From: Owenia fusiformis | Lineage: Eukaryota > Annelida > Polychaeta > Sabellida > Oweniidae | Direction: 5' to 3' | DNA length: 64,000 nt | NCBI GenBank assembly: GCA_903813345.2 | Contig: CAIIXF020000005.1 | Coordinates: 10,913,375-10,977,374 of the forward strand | Position numbers and translations under genes: made by a program | The notes under the pieces: model-generated | What the model saw: the letters and a program-made list of their open reading frames with translations, nothing else | Told to the model about the DNA's origin: nothing | Database searches by the model: none | Shown here: positions 23,990 to 35,800 of the stretch, piece after piece | Layout: each line of letters opens with the position of its first letter | Numbering within the stretch: the first letter of the stretch is position 1

Positions 23990-24810
23990 TTTTAGTTTGA
24001 CTTAGGATGAGAACTATCTTACAAGCAGTGTCCCTTTAATGGCTAAATGGATATTGATTCCGTCTTTCAGCAATATATCATCTTTTGGGGCAGGCATCAA
24101 AGTAGATTGACTATTTGTTTCTTTTGGTGAGAACTACCTTACAAGCAGTGTCCCTTTAAACAGCTACATGGATATTGATTTAGTCCCTCCCATCTTCAGG
24201 GGTAGGCAATTGAATGAAGAATCAAAAATGGATTGACCCATTAGCCTCTTTGGTTGAGAACTACCTTACAAGCAGTGTCTCTTTAAATGAGTAAATGGAT
24301 ATTGGTTAAGTCCCTCAGCAATATATCACATTCAGGGGCAGGCATGACTGATGTATCAAAAGCATATTGACCCTTTGATTGTTTATCAAAAATATTTTAG
24401 TGTTCATTAGGATGAGAACTATCTTACAAGCAATGTCCCTTTAAATGGCTGAATGAATAATGACTCAGTCCCTCTGCAATATATCATCTTCAGGGGCATG
24501 CATGAATGATCGATCAAAGATAGATTGGCCTATTTGTTTCTTTGAGTGAGAACTATCTTACAAGGAGTGTCCCTTTAATGGCTAAATGGATATTAATTCA
24601 GTGTCTCTTAAACATGTCATCTCCAGAGATAGGCATGACTGATGAATCAAAAGAAGATTGACCAATTTGATTCTTTGTTTAAAACATTTTAGTGTTCATT
24701 AGCATGAGAACTACCTTACAAACAGTGTCATTTTAATGACTAAATGGATAGCAATTCAGTCTCTCTGCAACGTATCCTCTTCAGAGGCATGCATGACTGA
24801 TAAATCATTT
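23990..24810. repeat. Satellite-like array, six units of 120-165 bp
   Basis: gagaactaccttacaagcag or close variants begin near 24010, 24130, 24249, 24414, 24548 and 24707. Each is followed by tgtccctttaa, a gctaaatggatatt stretch, an aatatatcatcttc stretch and aggggcaggcatga. Spacing alternates between about 120-133 and about 160 bp because some units carry an extra aaaatattttagtgttcatt insert. Confidence 0.85.
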
Positions 24811-25145
24811 AATACATGCCTAATAGTTTGTTGCCTTGGTTTATGGCCTCCTTTTTAAACTATTTTTTGCTATACTTTCACATTGTATATATTCCGCATC
24901 CAGGACCCTCTTTCATTTCATGTTTGAACTCTGCAATAATGTCAATACTAAACAATAAAGGTGAAATCAGAGGGGGTCTGACCTGCGGAAGCACCTTAAT
25001 CTGTCAGTGACCAATGGGGTCTTCTCATCTGCATAATCACGTGAGCCATAGACTGTTATGGGGATTTCCAAAGCAGGGTGACACACATTAGCAGAAAATA
25101 CAATCGCCACTTAAATTACATTTCCATGTTTATTCTGTCCGTATT

Positions 25146-25272
25146 AACCCTTATGAGATCGTTTCGTCGGTTTGTAAATTAACGTGAATGGCTAATCAAT
25201 GGATGCTAGTACATATCCTACTAACCACATGTAGATAAAACAATAGGAATGATCAAAACGTACACAAAACAT
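25146..25272. repeat. Segmental duplicate block C (copy 1)
   Basis: Alignable to 27694-27827 in the same orientation (gatcgttt-gtcggtttgta, aattaacgtgaat, gctaatcaatggatgctagt, ctactaaccacat, gatcaaaacgt). Confidence 0.7.
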
Positions 25273-25305
25273 AAACATAAAGATGCTTTAGTTCAATGAG
25301 TTCAA

Positions 25306-25364
25306 CACGTAGTTTAATGAGTGAGTTAAGGTTGCCAAACTTTTGGAGGGGAGTGTACAGGGTA
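25306..25364. repeat. Solo arm of the foldback family at 36460-36859
   Basis: acacgtagtttaatgag, aggttgccaaact and ggaggggagtgta match the right arm at 36810-36861. No left arm is present nearby, so this is a fragment. Confidence 0.6.
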
Positions 25365-25523
25365 AGCAGCTGATTTCAATATTTTAGTTTCAGCCGTCAT
25401 GATTCTCTAGGGGATTATAGAGGGCGAGCAATGGCTGTTCTTTGAGACCAGTCAGACAGCCTTTGAAAGAGGTAAATCGACTGTAAACGCGTATTCATTA
25501 AATACGAGCAAAGTGACACACAA

Positions 25524-25752
25524 ATGATGAAATCGAAATTCTTTTGATATTTTCTCGAGATAGGGCACTTCAACTCGTTGACAAATCTCGAATTGAATAT
25601 CAATTCTCCAGAGCACACAGTTACACGTATCGATCAATTTGATAATATTAACCATCACTTATCTTTCATTATAGCAGTTGCTAAATGGATTTTAGGCATC
25701 TAAACTTAAGCTTCCTTAGAAGTTAAAGTTTCAAATATGAGGTGTTGATCCA
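25524..25752. repeat. Segmental duplicate block A (copy 2)
   Basis: Partner of 18768-18998, about 6.75 kb downstream in the same orientation. Confidence 0.65.
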
Positions 25753-25979
25753 GAATCAAAACAAACATGTACTACATTTGTTAGTTGCAATTTATTTTAC
25801 TAAGTTCGAACTTTATAGCAAGAATGGGATCAAAAGCATAAGAACTAAAGGTAAGACAGATTTCTTGAATACCCAAACAACCAACACATGTCCGACGAAA
25901 TGATTGCCTCGGCCTGTCAGTTGCAACACTATGCCCTGGTCTAGAACTCAACATTATTCTCCTCTAATAAAAAATCGGG

Positions 25980-26080
25980 AGTCCGTGATCTAACGGATTG
26001 GTAAGGGCATAGATGTCATTCAAGCTTGTCTCCACCCACACGAGAATTTATGTACATTCATTGGCCGACAGTGATCGACT
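25980..26080 (+). repeat. Possible tRNA-derived SINE head
   Basis: tgatctaacgg resembles an RNA polymerase III A box (consensus TRGYNNARNGG, one mismatch). About 35 bp downstream, cattcaagcttg is a weak B-box match. The gtccgtgatctaacgg context is like tRNA-headed SINEs. A folded cloverleaf could not be confirmed. Confidence 0.25.
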
Positions 26081-26302
26081 TTGATGGCATAGTTCGGTTG
26101 GTGGAATTGTTCATAAGGTTCAGTGCTTCTGTTAGTGTTAGCCGTTGATGAAAGCGCTTCTTAAATGATGTTTACTACATGGTTCAGCTGATCTAAACAG
26201 ACATGTCTTTTATCAGTTTCCCATTTTACTTACTCAATAGCAGAATTTATAACAAAGTAGTAATGTAATTTGCGATTGAAATATGTACATCCTGTTGTGT
26301 CT

Positions 26303-26482
26303 ATGACTCTTCTCTCGACCTTGGTTTTCGGAAACGCACAAGAGCTAAACCCAAACAATAATGGTACAGTATCAATAAACTATACATATAATCGATCAAT
26401 TTATTTTGTGGGTTCTTGGGTTAAGCCGAAATATTCAAGAAAACGTGAATTGCGATTACTTTTTCATTTTATTGTACTCTAG
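26303..26482 (+). CDS. Low-confidence ORF with short signal-like start
   Basis: ATG at 26303 opens a 59-residue frame starting MTLLSTLVFGNAQEL with Asn-rich sequence and potential N-glycosylation sites (NGT, NYT, NRS). It might be a first exon of a secreted protein. No convincing donor, promoter or homology is seen, and AT-rich sequence gives such ORFs by chance. Confidence 0.15.
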   Translation: MTLLSTLVFGNAQELNPNNNGTVSINYTYNRSIYFVGSWVKPKYSRKRELRLLFHFIVL

Positions 26483-27506
26483 TTGTTCAATTTCCAGACT
26501 CAGATTATCTTTTATTTTTCATTTAGTTGCATCTTGTTTTATTAGAAAATAATTATACACAGTTTGGTTTATCTCTCTTACATTCTGCCATGATTACAAG
26601 ATGATCTGTAAAATGATCATAAAATCACTGTCATAAAGAATAATTTTGTATTCAGAACAAGACAAGTTTTCAAATGAGGTACGCCATCGAATATACCTAT
26701 AGATATTATAGATTATGGGCTACTGTAAATATAACGTTTCTTCCTTTGCAAACTTCGCGTGGGACCTTTGCCGTATAATAATCTCTCCACGGATATCCGT
26801 TTTTGACTTTCAAGCAGTGTTTTACGCTCTTTCTGCCAAGTTTGCTTTATCTTAAAACTGTATCAAAAGGATGTGTACCTGGGCTGTTATACACACACAC
26901 ATAACATGAACAATTTTAATGAATAAATACGAAACTGATTTCACTTTTTCTTCACATAGATTCACATAGACTCTTGTTCCAGCTCCAAAGTAGTCTAATG
27001 GTATCACTACAAGATAATCAGGTATTTTGAATAAAGGTAAACATACAGATAAATAGAAGAATGCACAATTCATCCTTTGATTTTTTAATGAAAATGGCAA
27101 CCCCCCCCCTCTTGGCATTACTGACACACGTTGGTTCTTACTTCAAATTTTCCTTGCCGTATATGTGATATTTTGAAATGCATCCCTGGACTTCGCATAT
27201 ATCAATGTCGTGATGGATTAGCTAAACGTCGGATTCCCCCAATTAGAATCCCTGACATGCACGATCCTTTAATCTGTTGATAAAGTCTAGGTCTTACATT
27301 TATATTGATCAGATAGACAGATCGGGGTTACGTGGATACTACAAATAAGCAGGTTCCAGTTTCAATTTCAATTGCAATATGTTTTTCTATAATCATATTA
27401 TTTAACTTATTATTTTAACTTATTTTGGGTGGGACAACTTTTTGTTCACAGTTGGTACATTTTTCAGCTCTGGGGTGGGTTACCGACATGGTAGAGTGAT
27501 TTCCGA

Positions 27507-27527
27507 CCAATCTACTAAAGTATAATA
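27507..27527 (+). promoter_or_regulatory. CCAAT and TATA-like elements before the 27564 start codon
   Basis: ccaat at 27507-27511 and tataata at 27521-27527. The TATA-like word is 37-43 bp before the ATG, which allows a transcription start near 27550. The CCAAT box is closer to the TATA than usual, so its role is doubtful. Confidence 0.3.
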
Positions 27528-27563
27528 CTCACCACCACTTTAATCAACATAACAGACACCACA

Positions 27564-27686
27564 ATGAGTCGCCGTCGATCTCGTGGGATTGTTTTTGTTT
27601 TTCTGCTTTGGCTGTTGGCAAACGTTTCTGTCTCTAAGGATTGCCTTAAAGTGCAACATGTTTCCCAGAAATCCTCTGCCTTTTAA
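27564..27686 (+). CDS. Candidate 40-residue secreted peptide or first exon
   Basis: The start context accacaATGag has A at -3, as in good Kozak sites. The product begins MSRRRSRGIVFVFLLWLLAN, a basic head followed by a strongly hydrophobic core, then NVSVS. A signal-peptidase site near Ser24 would leave a mature part of about 16 residues with one Cys (KDCLKVQHVSQKSSAF). TAA closes the frame at 27684-27686. No good donor exists inside it, so it is either a very small secreted peptide or the remnant of a longer gene. It sits just left of duplicate block C copy 2, and no equivalent ORF was seen left of block C copy 1. No homologue is recognised. Confidence 0.35.
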   Translation: MSRRRSRGIVFVFLLWLLANVSVSKDCLKVQHVSQKSSAF

Positions 27687-27693
27687 TTATACT

Positions 27694-27827
27694 GATGAGA
27701 TCGTTTGGTCGGTTTGTAAATTAACGTGAATCGCTAATCAATGGATGCTAGTGCAAGTAGTGCATCTCCTACTAACCACATCACTAGATAAAAACAACGG
27801 GGATGATCAAAACGTCCACAAAACAGT
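27694..27827. repeat. Segmental duplicate block C (copy 2)
   Basis: Partner of 25146-25272, about 2.55 kb downstream in the same orientation, with a short internal insertion (gcaagtagt). Confidence 0.7.
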
Positions 27828-28317
27828 AGTTCCTGGATCTAAAAGACATAGCCCTTGTTGAAAGAGATTTCATTCAAATTGATATTGATTAGCGAAGATT
27901 CCATTTGTTGTGACAGATGGGAGCAGGATAAAACAACTATGTCGATAAAGTATTGTTACATAAACCGGAAGACTGGACTATAAACTGAGTTCTATAATTA
28001 GAAATCATAAAAACAAATTGTGAATTGATTAGTGGATCGAATAAATAAAACTTCAATAACCTCTATGTGCTTTCTCGATCAGAACTCGTATTGTTGTAAA
28101 ATCTCATTGTTGGAAACTTTTATAGTGTTCCCTGGTATTTGTAGGAAAGGAAGGCGGGCTGTTTCTATTATTAGTTCTCATGAAATATTTCGAACTAATT
28201 CGTCAAATTAAATAAAAATGCGTGGTTTATGGGGTTTGCTTTAGAAATTGTCTACTCTCAGGAAAATTCAATTACATAATCGCAAAATCTTTAATAAGAA
28301 ATATAATTGTAATTTCT

Positions 28318-28498
28318 TTCAATCAATGTCAATCTCCATTTACAAGTGACAGATTTTAAGTTCAATAGAGAGTGAAGGGAATTACTGCTTTCCCATAAAT
28401 TACTCTCCCAATTCAAAAAGGTATCGACAATTTTCAACCTACAAATGCAAGATCTTCAATAGGGAGGAAACTAAGAATAGGTATTTGACTATTGGAAT
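28318..28498. repeat. Segmental duplicate block B (copy 2)
   Basis: Partner of 21312-21486, about 7.0 kb downstream in the same orientation. Confidence 0.65.
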
Positions 28499-29996
28499 TC
28501 GTAGCAATTGTAAATAGAATGGACAAAAATAGATCGCTAACTAAGCTTTTTTGATAATCATAAGTGGTAATATTTATTTTGTTCTATTTAATGTCACATT
28601 GATTATAGTATTTGAAATAACAAAGTGCTTATTTTCTGTATTATTGATCAGACCTTCCAGAAAAGGTTATTTGTCATTGGTGTCTGAATGTAATGTTTCT
28701 TTTAATTCTACTTTCTGTTTTGGCATTACGCTAGTCGCCCCATCTTTTTACGTGATCGGTATTATCGTAATGGACACATCATCAAAGTTGTCCTCCTAAT
28801 CCATATGTGAATTTGGACTTGTATAAGCTCTACTGTCATCGGCTAGTACACTGCGATGTAAGGTCGATCTAAAGGATAATATTTCTGCAATATCACAGTC
28901 AATAATCATCTCTCTTTTTGGCGGAGACTAGAATAGATGGCGTGTTAAATGAAGTACTTGGATTTTAGCAGTTCGCGCTATTCTATGCTGAGTCCAGTTT
29001 TGAAAAAAAGTTTTGTAGACCATTTAAAAAAAATATGAGTTCCCTGTGATTGAACACTTGAATTGGCCTATTTAAGGCTTTAATCCTGAACTACCTAATA
29101 CATATTTTCGAATTACTCTTGGGTATTCCTTATTTTCCAAATTTTAGATATTTTTTTATTCTCCCCTAACCCCAATTAAATTTCACTTTATCGACGTTTG
29201 TGCCGTTGCTAGGTAGCAACATCTTGAACCAAAATTATATTGGTACAATACCAAGTCATACAATTTCATAGTTCATACAAATGAACCAAGAAAATGTTTC
29301 TTTAATACACCTTCTACATTTGGTCTTTTGTGTTCCTATTAGGAAAGTCTATATCGTGATAAACTAAATCGGCGTGTAGCATGTTGCAGCATGTTGCTTG
29401 ATTTGAGAAGATAATATTTTGGAAATACTTGCATACAATTTTAAATGAGATATCAGGCTGATATATCGATTCACAATCTTGGAGCTTTGATGACTTCCAA
29501 GGGCTATTTCACAGTTCGCATTTCCGTTGACTTCATTTCCTGATTAGGTAACTTAATAAGCCCAGATGTCATGCTATCTTCCAATAGCCTTCAGATTTAA
29601 TATCTTATTCGATGGACAAATAATATGTGACGAAATTTATTATGGAACTCTTGGATATGGGGTGTTTTGAGGATAAGGGTCATTATTGTAGTTCTCGAGC
29701 CAATTTGGGATCAATATTTTTTTGTTTTGAAACACATGATTAACTTCTAAAAGAGTAATGGGAATCATGTATCCAGTTGAAAGGTCATTGTCAGCCTTGT
29801 TATCATATCCTTGCAATTGATGAACACAAACGGCGTGATTACTAGCTGGAAGATAACTAACTGGGCAACCAGGGCTGTATTCAATTTAGGACTCCTTTAG
29901 TAGTACCATAACATAAAAGGTGCAATATTCTAAGGTTGTTTTTAGCATCTATCTTAATGTTTTCCCTTTTAAAAGTTTTGTTTCTATTTCTATATG
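28499..29996. other. Non-coding stretch, nothing recognised
   Basis: An 82-residue ORF at 28551-28799 is hydrophobic but has no recognisable domain or splice context. The remainder is AT-rich. Confidence 0.4.
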
Positions 29997-29998
29997 TA

Positions 29999-30647
29999 CA
30001 AGGGCCGATCAAAAAGTTTCTTACCGTTGGCTCTCAATTTTATAAAAAGAGGAGTTGTATGCTCAAACTTTTACATAAGACAGGGTAGTAAGTTTGCTTG
30101 AGACTGTCTGAGTTTCATTTAAATTGGTTCATTGGTAGTGTCACAGAGTCCATACATATTTTCAATGATTGAATTAGGTGGAGCAGCGTTTTTTATAAAA
30201 AATTGTGCTCAGCTGCAGTTTTGGAATTTTCTAACACTAAGTAGTGTCATCTGTCAACAGACTGTAGTTTAATCATGTTTAATTAATTTTTCTGCTAATA
30301 TTCATTCTCATTCAAAATATTCAACCCCAGTTGCAATGCACTATCCTATCTGTCCACTCGATCCAAAAACACATGTTTAAGGCCTTCGTATGAGAGGCTT
30401 GAGACGATGTCGGTAAATTTCCAGAACCACAACTCGGCAGATATTTTATAGTTATAACGCTGCTCCACCTTACTTTGTCATTGAAAATATGAATTGACTC
30501 TGTGTCACTACCAATAAACCAATTTATATGAAACTCATACAGTTTCAAGCAAACTAACTATCCTGTCTCATGTTAAAGTTTGAGCTGCCAACTCCTCTTA
30601 TTATAAAATTGAGAGCCAACGGTAAGAAACTTTTTGATCGGCCCTTG
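29999..30647. mobile_element. Mariner-type palindromic element, TA duplication
   Basis: About 60 bp of near-perfect inverted repeat at both ends (caagggccgatcaaaaagtt and its complement), with TA at 29997-29998 and 30648-30649. Inverted similarity continues through almost the whole 649 bp, for example tggtagtgtcacagagtc against gactctgtgtcactacca, and ggtggagcagcgtt against aacgctgctccacc. The ORF at 30321-30548 is an arm read backwards. No transposase remains. Confidence 0.75.
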
Positions 30648-31253
30648 TATAGAAGATATGTGCTTATGTTTTCTGTGTATGTTTCAGTTTAATACAAGCT
30701 AATAGGGAGTTTAAGCTTGCATATAAAATAGAAACGCCAACCTAAACGTATGACCGATCGCCCATACAAATACATCGCTTAAATATTTTCCGTTTACGTA
30801 ATAATTAAATGAACAAACGTATTCATACCATATCTATTTGGATGAATAAAAACATTTCAAATACAAACGTATAAGCGTTGTGAAGTAAGACAAATTACAA
30901 ACTTTAAAAATTTTGCCGCAAAGCTATGACATAACATTTTTTAGTTTTGCTTCTTGTTTATTATTTTAACTTGAATTTTCCTTGCGAAGATGTACAGTAC
31001 TACATATCTGTATTTATTTACGGCGTTTTACAGGGTGTACATGTTTCTGCAAAAACCCTGTACTGTACACTAACTTTCGTGTGGTTTTACATCAAGCTCA
31101 TGTCTAAAATATAAAGGACGATATTGCAATGCTTATATTTTACTTTCCTTTATAAAAGTGTGTTTTCTTTATATAGACATATCGATTTGAACAAAGATGG
31201 GATTCTCCTATGTTTCAGTTAATGAATACATAATGGATAAACATAACATTATA

Positions 31254-31661
31254 CAGGGTGAGCCAAAAAATAATATAATATGCTACGTATTATATATTAT
31301 TTTAAAGATAAATCATTTCCCAAGAATATGTCACCATTCAATTGAAAAACCTTTCTTTTCTTTTCTTGCGGAGTAAAAGGCTAAAATTGACACCAGGCGT
31401 CTCATGAGCGACCAAAAATCCCAAAATTTCCTTCGATTTTCCACAATTTGGAAATCCGCAGTGAATAGTTTTTCTGTCGCTCAAGACACCCCTGGTGTCA
31501 ATTTTAGCCTCTTTCTCTACAGGAAAACACAAGGTTTTCAATCGGATGGTGTTAGGAAATGATTTATCTTAAAATATATCTTAAAATATAATACATGGCA
31601 CGGTTTAACATCACATGATATTCATCTTTAAACTTGTGTATTGTTTTTTTGGCCCATCCTG
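31254..31661. mobile_element. Palindromic mariner-type MITE, TA duplication
   Basis: cagggtgagccaaaaaa at the left and ttttttggcccatcctg at the right, with TA on each side (31252-31253, 31662-31663). The interior is also inverted: aggctaaaattgacacca against tggtgtcaattttagcct. Length is 408 bp. The ORF at 31338-31541 is a by-product. Confidence 0.75.
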
Positions 31662-31663
31662 TA

Positions 31664-32302
31664 CAGACTGATGTGTCTAAGTTTCAGCAAAACTTCAAAC
31701 AGTTCTACTGCACTGATTGACTACACAAGCTCATCCAGGCTCAGGTAGATCATCGAGTTGTTTTGACCTTAGCTCGATTAGAAACATCCGATCTCTGTTC
31801 AAGTTCAGGTTCGGCAACCTTTGTAACATAACACGCATGGTGCCTTCAGTCCAGCATCTGCTAAATATGATTATACGCGGTAGCCTGACAGTCTTCCAGG
31901 GTATTTTAACAAAGGGGGTACATGGGCCAAGCAGGGAGTTTTTCTTTTAATTTTAGATCATAGATCAATTTTTTAAATGTTAAGGTTTAATGGGCTTTTA
32001 GCCTTTTGCAGATTATTGATGTAGGTTGTAGATGAATAGGTCATCGATCATCCAAGTTCAGATTGATGTTTTGCGGCAAATAGGTAATATTTCACTTAGA
32101 TGTAGACTACTGATTTTTAATGAATCTGCAGAATCTTCACATACTAGTATAGTATATCTCTGTATAGTAAATATTAAATTGATCATTCCCCATATAGGAT
32201 ATATAGGATACTTGCCGTAGCCAGCTTTTACCATAGGGGGAGCTTTGTCAAGAGGGGGGGGGGACTTTTTTCCAGTCTAGGCTAAAACATCATGCGAAAA
32301 GT
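31664..32302. other. Non-coding stretch
   Basis: A 77-residue ORF at 31717-31950 and a 62-residue ORF at 32032-32220 lack recognisable features. A poly-G run lies at 32253-32262. Confidence 0.35.
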
Positions 32303-32710
32303 CACGCGGTACAAACTTCGACCGTTAATTTAAATTTTTGACCTACCAGGTGTTTGAAAATCAAGGATTGCGAGTCTCATACTGCACCGTTTTTCTTCAA
32401 ACTTGTTCCATTCAAAGCATAACAAAAATGCCTTTCTGTTGGTACATTATTCTGCAATACAGAGTCCCTACTTTCAGCGGCATTTGGGTCCCCAGCTGTG
32501 AGAAGGGCTTCTCACAACTGGGGACCAAAACGCTGCTAAAGCGAGCGACTCTTTTCAATAAAGCAATGTACCAACAGAAAGGCAATTTTGTTTTGCTTTG
32601 AATGGAATAAGTTTGAAGAAAAACGGTGCAGTATGAGACTCGCAATCCTTGATTTTCAAACACCTGGTAGGTCAAAATTTTAAATTAACGGTCGAAGTTT
32701 GTACCGCGTG
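32303..32710. mobile_element. Near-perfect 408-bp palindrome with 5-bp target-site duplication
   Basis: cacgcggtacaaacttcgac at 32303 is mirrored at the right end by its exact complement ending at 32710. The arms match with few differences to a centre near 32508, where agaagggcttct forms the turn. aaagt occurs directly outside both ends (32298-32302 and 32711-32715). The two 87-residue ORFs at 32338-32601 plus and 32412-32675 minus are the same arm sequence. The high arm identity indicates a young foldback element or ongoing gene conversion between arms. Confidence 0.8.
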
Positions 32711-32817
32711 AAAGTGCTCAAAATGGTGAAAACTGTACGGGCCTGGAATACACGGTGTTATAGCATGCCGGTTACGTCAAGGCGATTTGCAAAATTTTGC
32801 GGTAACGAAAACAAAAA

Positions 32818-32877
32818 ATGGCGGATGGGAAAGACAGCATGTCCTCTTTCTCGCCTGTAGGCAAGATTCACAGATAA
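32818..32877 (+). CDS. Candidate plus-strand translation start (MADGKDSMSSFSP)
   Basis: aaaaaATGGCGGATGGG is a strong metazoan start context with ATGGCGG. The frame reads MADGKDSMSSFSPVGKIHR before a stop at 32875. A possible, suboptimal donor (cct then gtaggc) at 32857 would make it a first exon. Upstream bases 32760-32810 hold several CpGs (ccggttacgtcaaggcg). No downstream exon was recognised. Confidence 0.25.
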   Translation: MADGKDSMSSFSPVGKIHR

Positions 32878-35800
32878 GATTTCCTTTTCAACTAGTTCCA
32901 TTCGGTGACGTATATATGGATGGTTATAAAGACTGGCCGGGTCAAATCTGCCAGGTGGTTTACTAGAAGCAGATCTGTAAACTTACCGACTGAGATAACC
33001 AAGTTCATACTTTTTAGTCCATTCTCGTGTTTTCTCAGTATACCATATATATATCTCAGTATGTACTCAAACTATTAACTGTAAGTAAACTGTGTATAAA
33101 CAAGCCATAAAATGACAAATCCAGAACAGGAACGTGGTGTATATTGTGAATAATAAGGTTTCAAACGCAATGTCTTAGACGACTACGTATGAATTCTATG
33201 GACGGTAACGTATTGTATTAGTTGTAACATTAGATATTTAGCGAACGGTTACGTGCATGTACACCTTTCAAGTCAGGGTTGCTAGTTCTGATAGCCTCTT
33301 TCCATGTCATTGTTATAATGGGTAAGAAATGGAATATTGAATTGCTTATATTTGTTTTCAGGACTCGCAAGAGACGCTCTTGTTTAATCCTCTATAGGGC
33401 AAGGAAAATTTTTCCAATGCTCAATTGGCTTTTTATGATCGTATGTAGGTTACATCTATATACCCCGAGGTCGTTTAGTCATATAAATCCGACCATCGTA
33501 TGCTTTATTTGTCATTATTTTTTGATAATTTGGATATTTATTTTTTGTTATTTTCTTGCATACTAGGGTCGTACACACTTCCCGGTTGTAAATTGAGGGA
33601 AATGCTTTCCTGGCCTGTTTAGGCAACCAAAATCACACAAATTATGTATTAGAATATGCTCTTCATCGACAATGTATTTAATCCTACCTTACACACGTCA
33701 AACGCTTGATAATTGAAGAAGTATAAGAATTTTTCTGGAAACAATTTTTTTCCCCATGTGTAGGTGCATTCTGGGTAATGATTGTGTAAAAGTAAAACTC
33801 TAGGTGAAGCGAAAAACGAAATTACAATAAAGACCAGCAGCCATATTGAGATCGAGATTTCAACTCGAAAGTTTATCATCGTCTTATGACAATTGAATCG
33901 CCTTCTCAGACACCAAGGAGGGTGAAGAAACCGAAAACAGATATGTTGGTAATAAATAATTATGATTTCGTTTTGGTTGCATGGTTTCACATTTAGACAG
34001 TATTCAGTGACCTTGAGAACCATATTGGAAATTGGTTCAAACATATACGAAAATGATTACATTTCTTCAATTATCAAGTATTTCCTGTGTTTAAGGTAAG
34101 AGTTAATACATTCTAGTTGAAGCATTGGATCCATTATCTTATCTGTGTAACTTTTGTTGAGCATAGAGGGCAGAAAAGCATTTACCGCAATATACAGGGC
34201 TTAATATCCTCGACGCAAATGTTGAAAACAAAAATAAAAAACAAATATCCAAATCGTCAAAAAGAAACGTGAAACAACAACATTAAGTCGAGTTCACTTG
34301 ACTAGAGGTCGTTAGGCAATGTAGACCATGCCCTAACGACAAAAAATAAACAAATTACTAAATTTTGTGTAGTTTTGAATTTGAAACTTAACTGTTTTTC
34401 GCTTATTTCATGTTATCCCCGAGCATCAATTTGCAAAGACTACGTTCAAAATATACATTACTAAATGCATCACCGAATGCGATGCTTACATAAATCGTTC
34501 ATCCTTTCATTGATACACAGTAGTAGAAAATGATGCACCAACCTATTAGTTTTCTGTTCCATCGCGGGCATTTTATTGGATGAATCAGTGAACGTAGCCG
34601 TCCAACCTCGTTTTCAGAGGTGGCGTAACCGTCATGCTATAGCATGGTGAATATGTAATCCCCTCCTAACCGGCTTGATACGATCATCATCCAATCGAGT
34701 GGACAATCATGCTGACTTCTAAATTTTGCAACCCGTTTACTACTTCGATGACATATGGCCGATATAAATATCAGTAAGTGAATTTATATTTTCAAATCGA
34801 CAGCAATAAAAAGTGGCACTTATTATGAAATTCCAACATGGAGTTCAGGGTGCGCCAAACACGTCCATCATTTTTTTATCAAATGTCAAGATTTTTCTAA
34901 ATTAGAATCGCTTATTTCATGACATTCACTCTCTGTGTCCTTGTCATTGAATCATTTGGCGGCGACATCTGTTCATCAAATTATATAACTCATGTACACG
35001 TGCCTTCCATTTTTAACATCTCGTCTCAAGTGACAGGTGAATGATACACTGCTGTTATTTTCAGTATCAGTGATGAATGTAGCTCAGACTTTCAAAAGGA
35101 TTTATTTGGAGATTACAAGTGCACACCGAACATATGTTACTGCTGTGTTACATATTTTCAGTTCCTATGTTTAGCTTCATTAGGTTATTTCCAACAAGAT
35201 GGAATTACTATCTCCTCTTTTTATCTGAATATATTTTGAAAGATGAGTCAATGGAGGAAATACGTACAGTACATTCTGTGAAGAGCAAAACATCAACACT
35301 TGAAGAGCAGACCAGGGACTAAATGACAGATCACAAGCCTGTTGAAACATCTTCCATATTCAAACACCCCCTCCATAAGTATAGCAACAGGGATCTACAC
35401 TTGATAGCGTGTCAAAGCTTCCCTTTGTATTCGTTTGACTTCGCTTCTCAAAAGAGAGCTTCGGTAGTTTATAATTAGACTTTGCGCGCAGGGTATGTCA
35501 ACGCCTGTCAAAGTTTAATTCTTTTACGTTATTATAATATTTCGAAAATGTATGACTTTAATGAATTTGTTTAACTTATAAAACATAAGCACAATTTAGA
35601 ATAGGATTTTCAGTTTCCAAACCTGTGGAGTGGGTGTAATTTAATTAGTTTCACCCAAGTTGTGACAGCTATTTGGCAAAATGAGCTACTGCGAAGATTC
35701 AAATCAAATAAATTAAGAATGATATATCAGTAGTATCATAAGTGCAAACATAAGAAACTGCAATTTTCCGTTTCCATAGACTTGTTTTGCAAGGTACTTA

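Noticed and set aside
32338-32675. Two 87-residue ORFs on opposite strands with nearly the same sequence
   Set aside because: They are the two arms of the 32303-32710 palindrome.
33649-34044. 131-residue minus ORF
   Set aside because: No start context, signal peptide, domain or splice support. This length can occur by chance across 64 kb and six frames.
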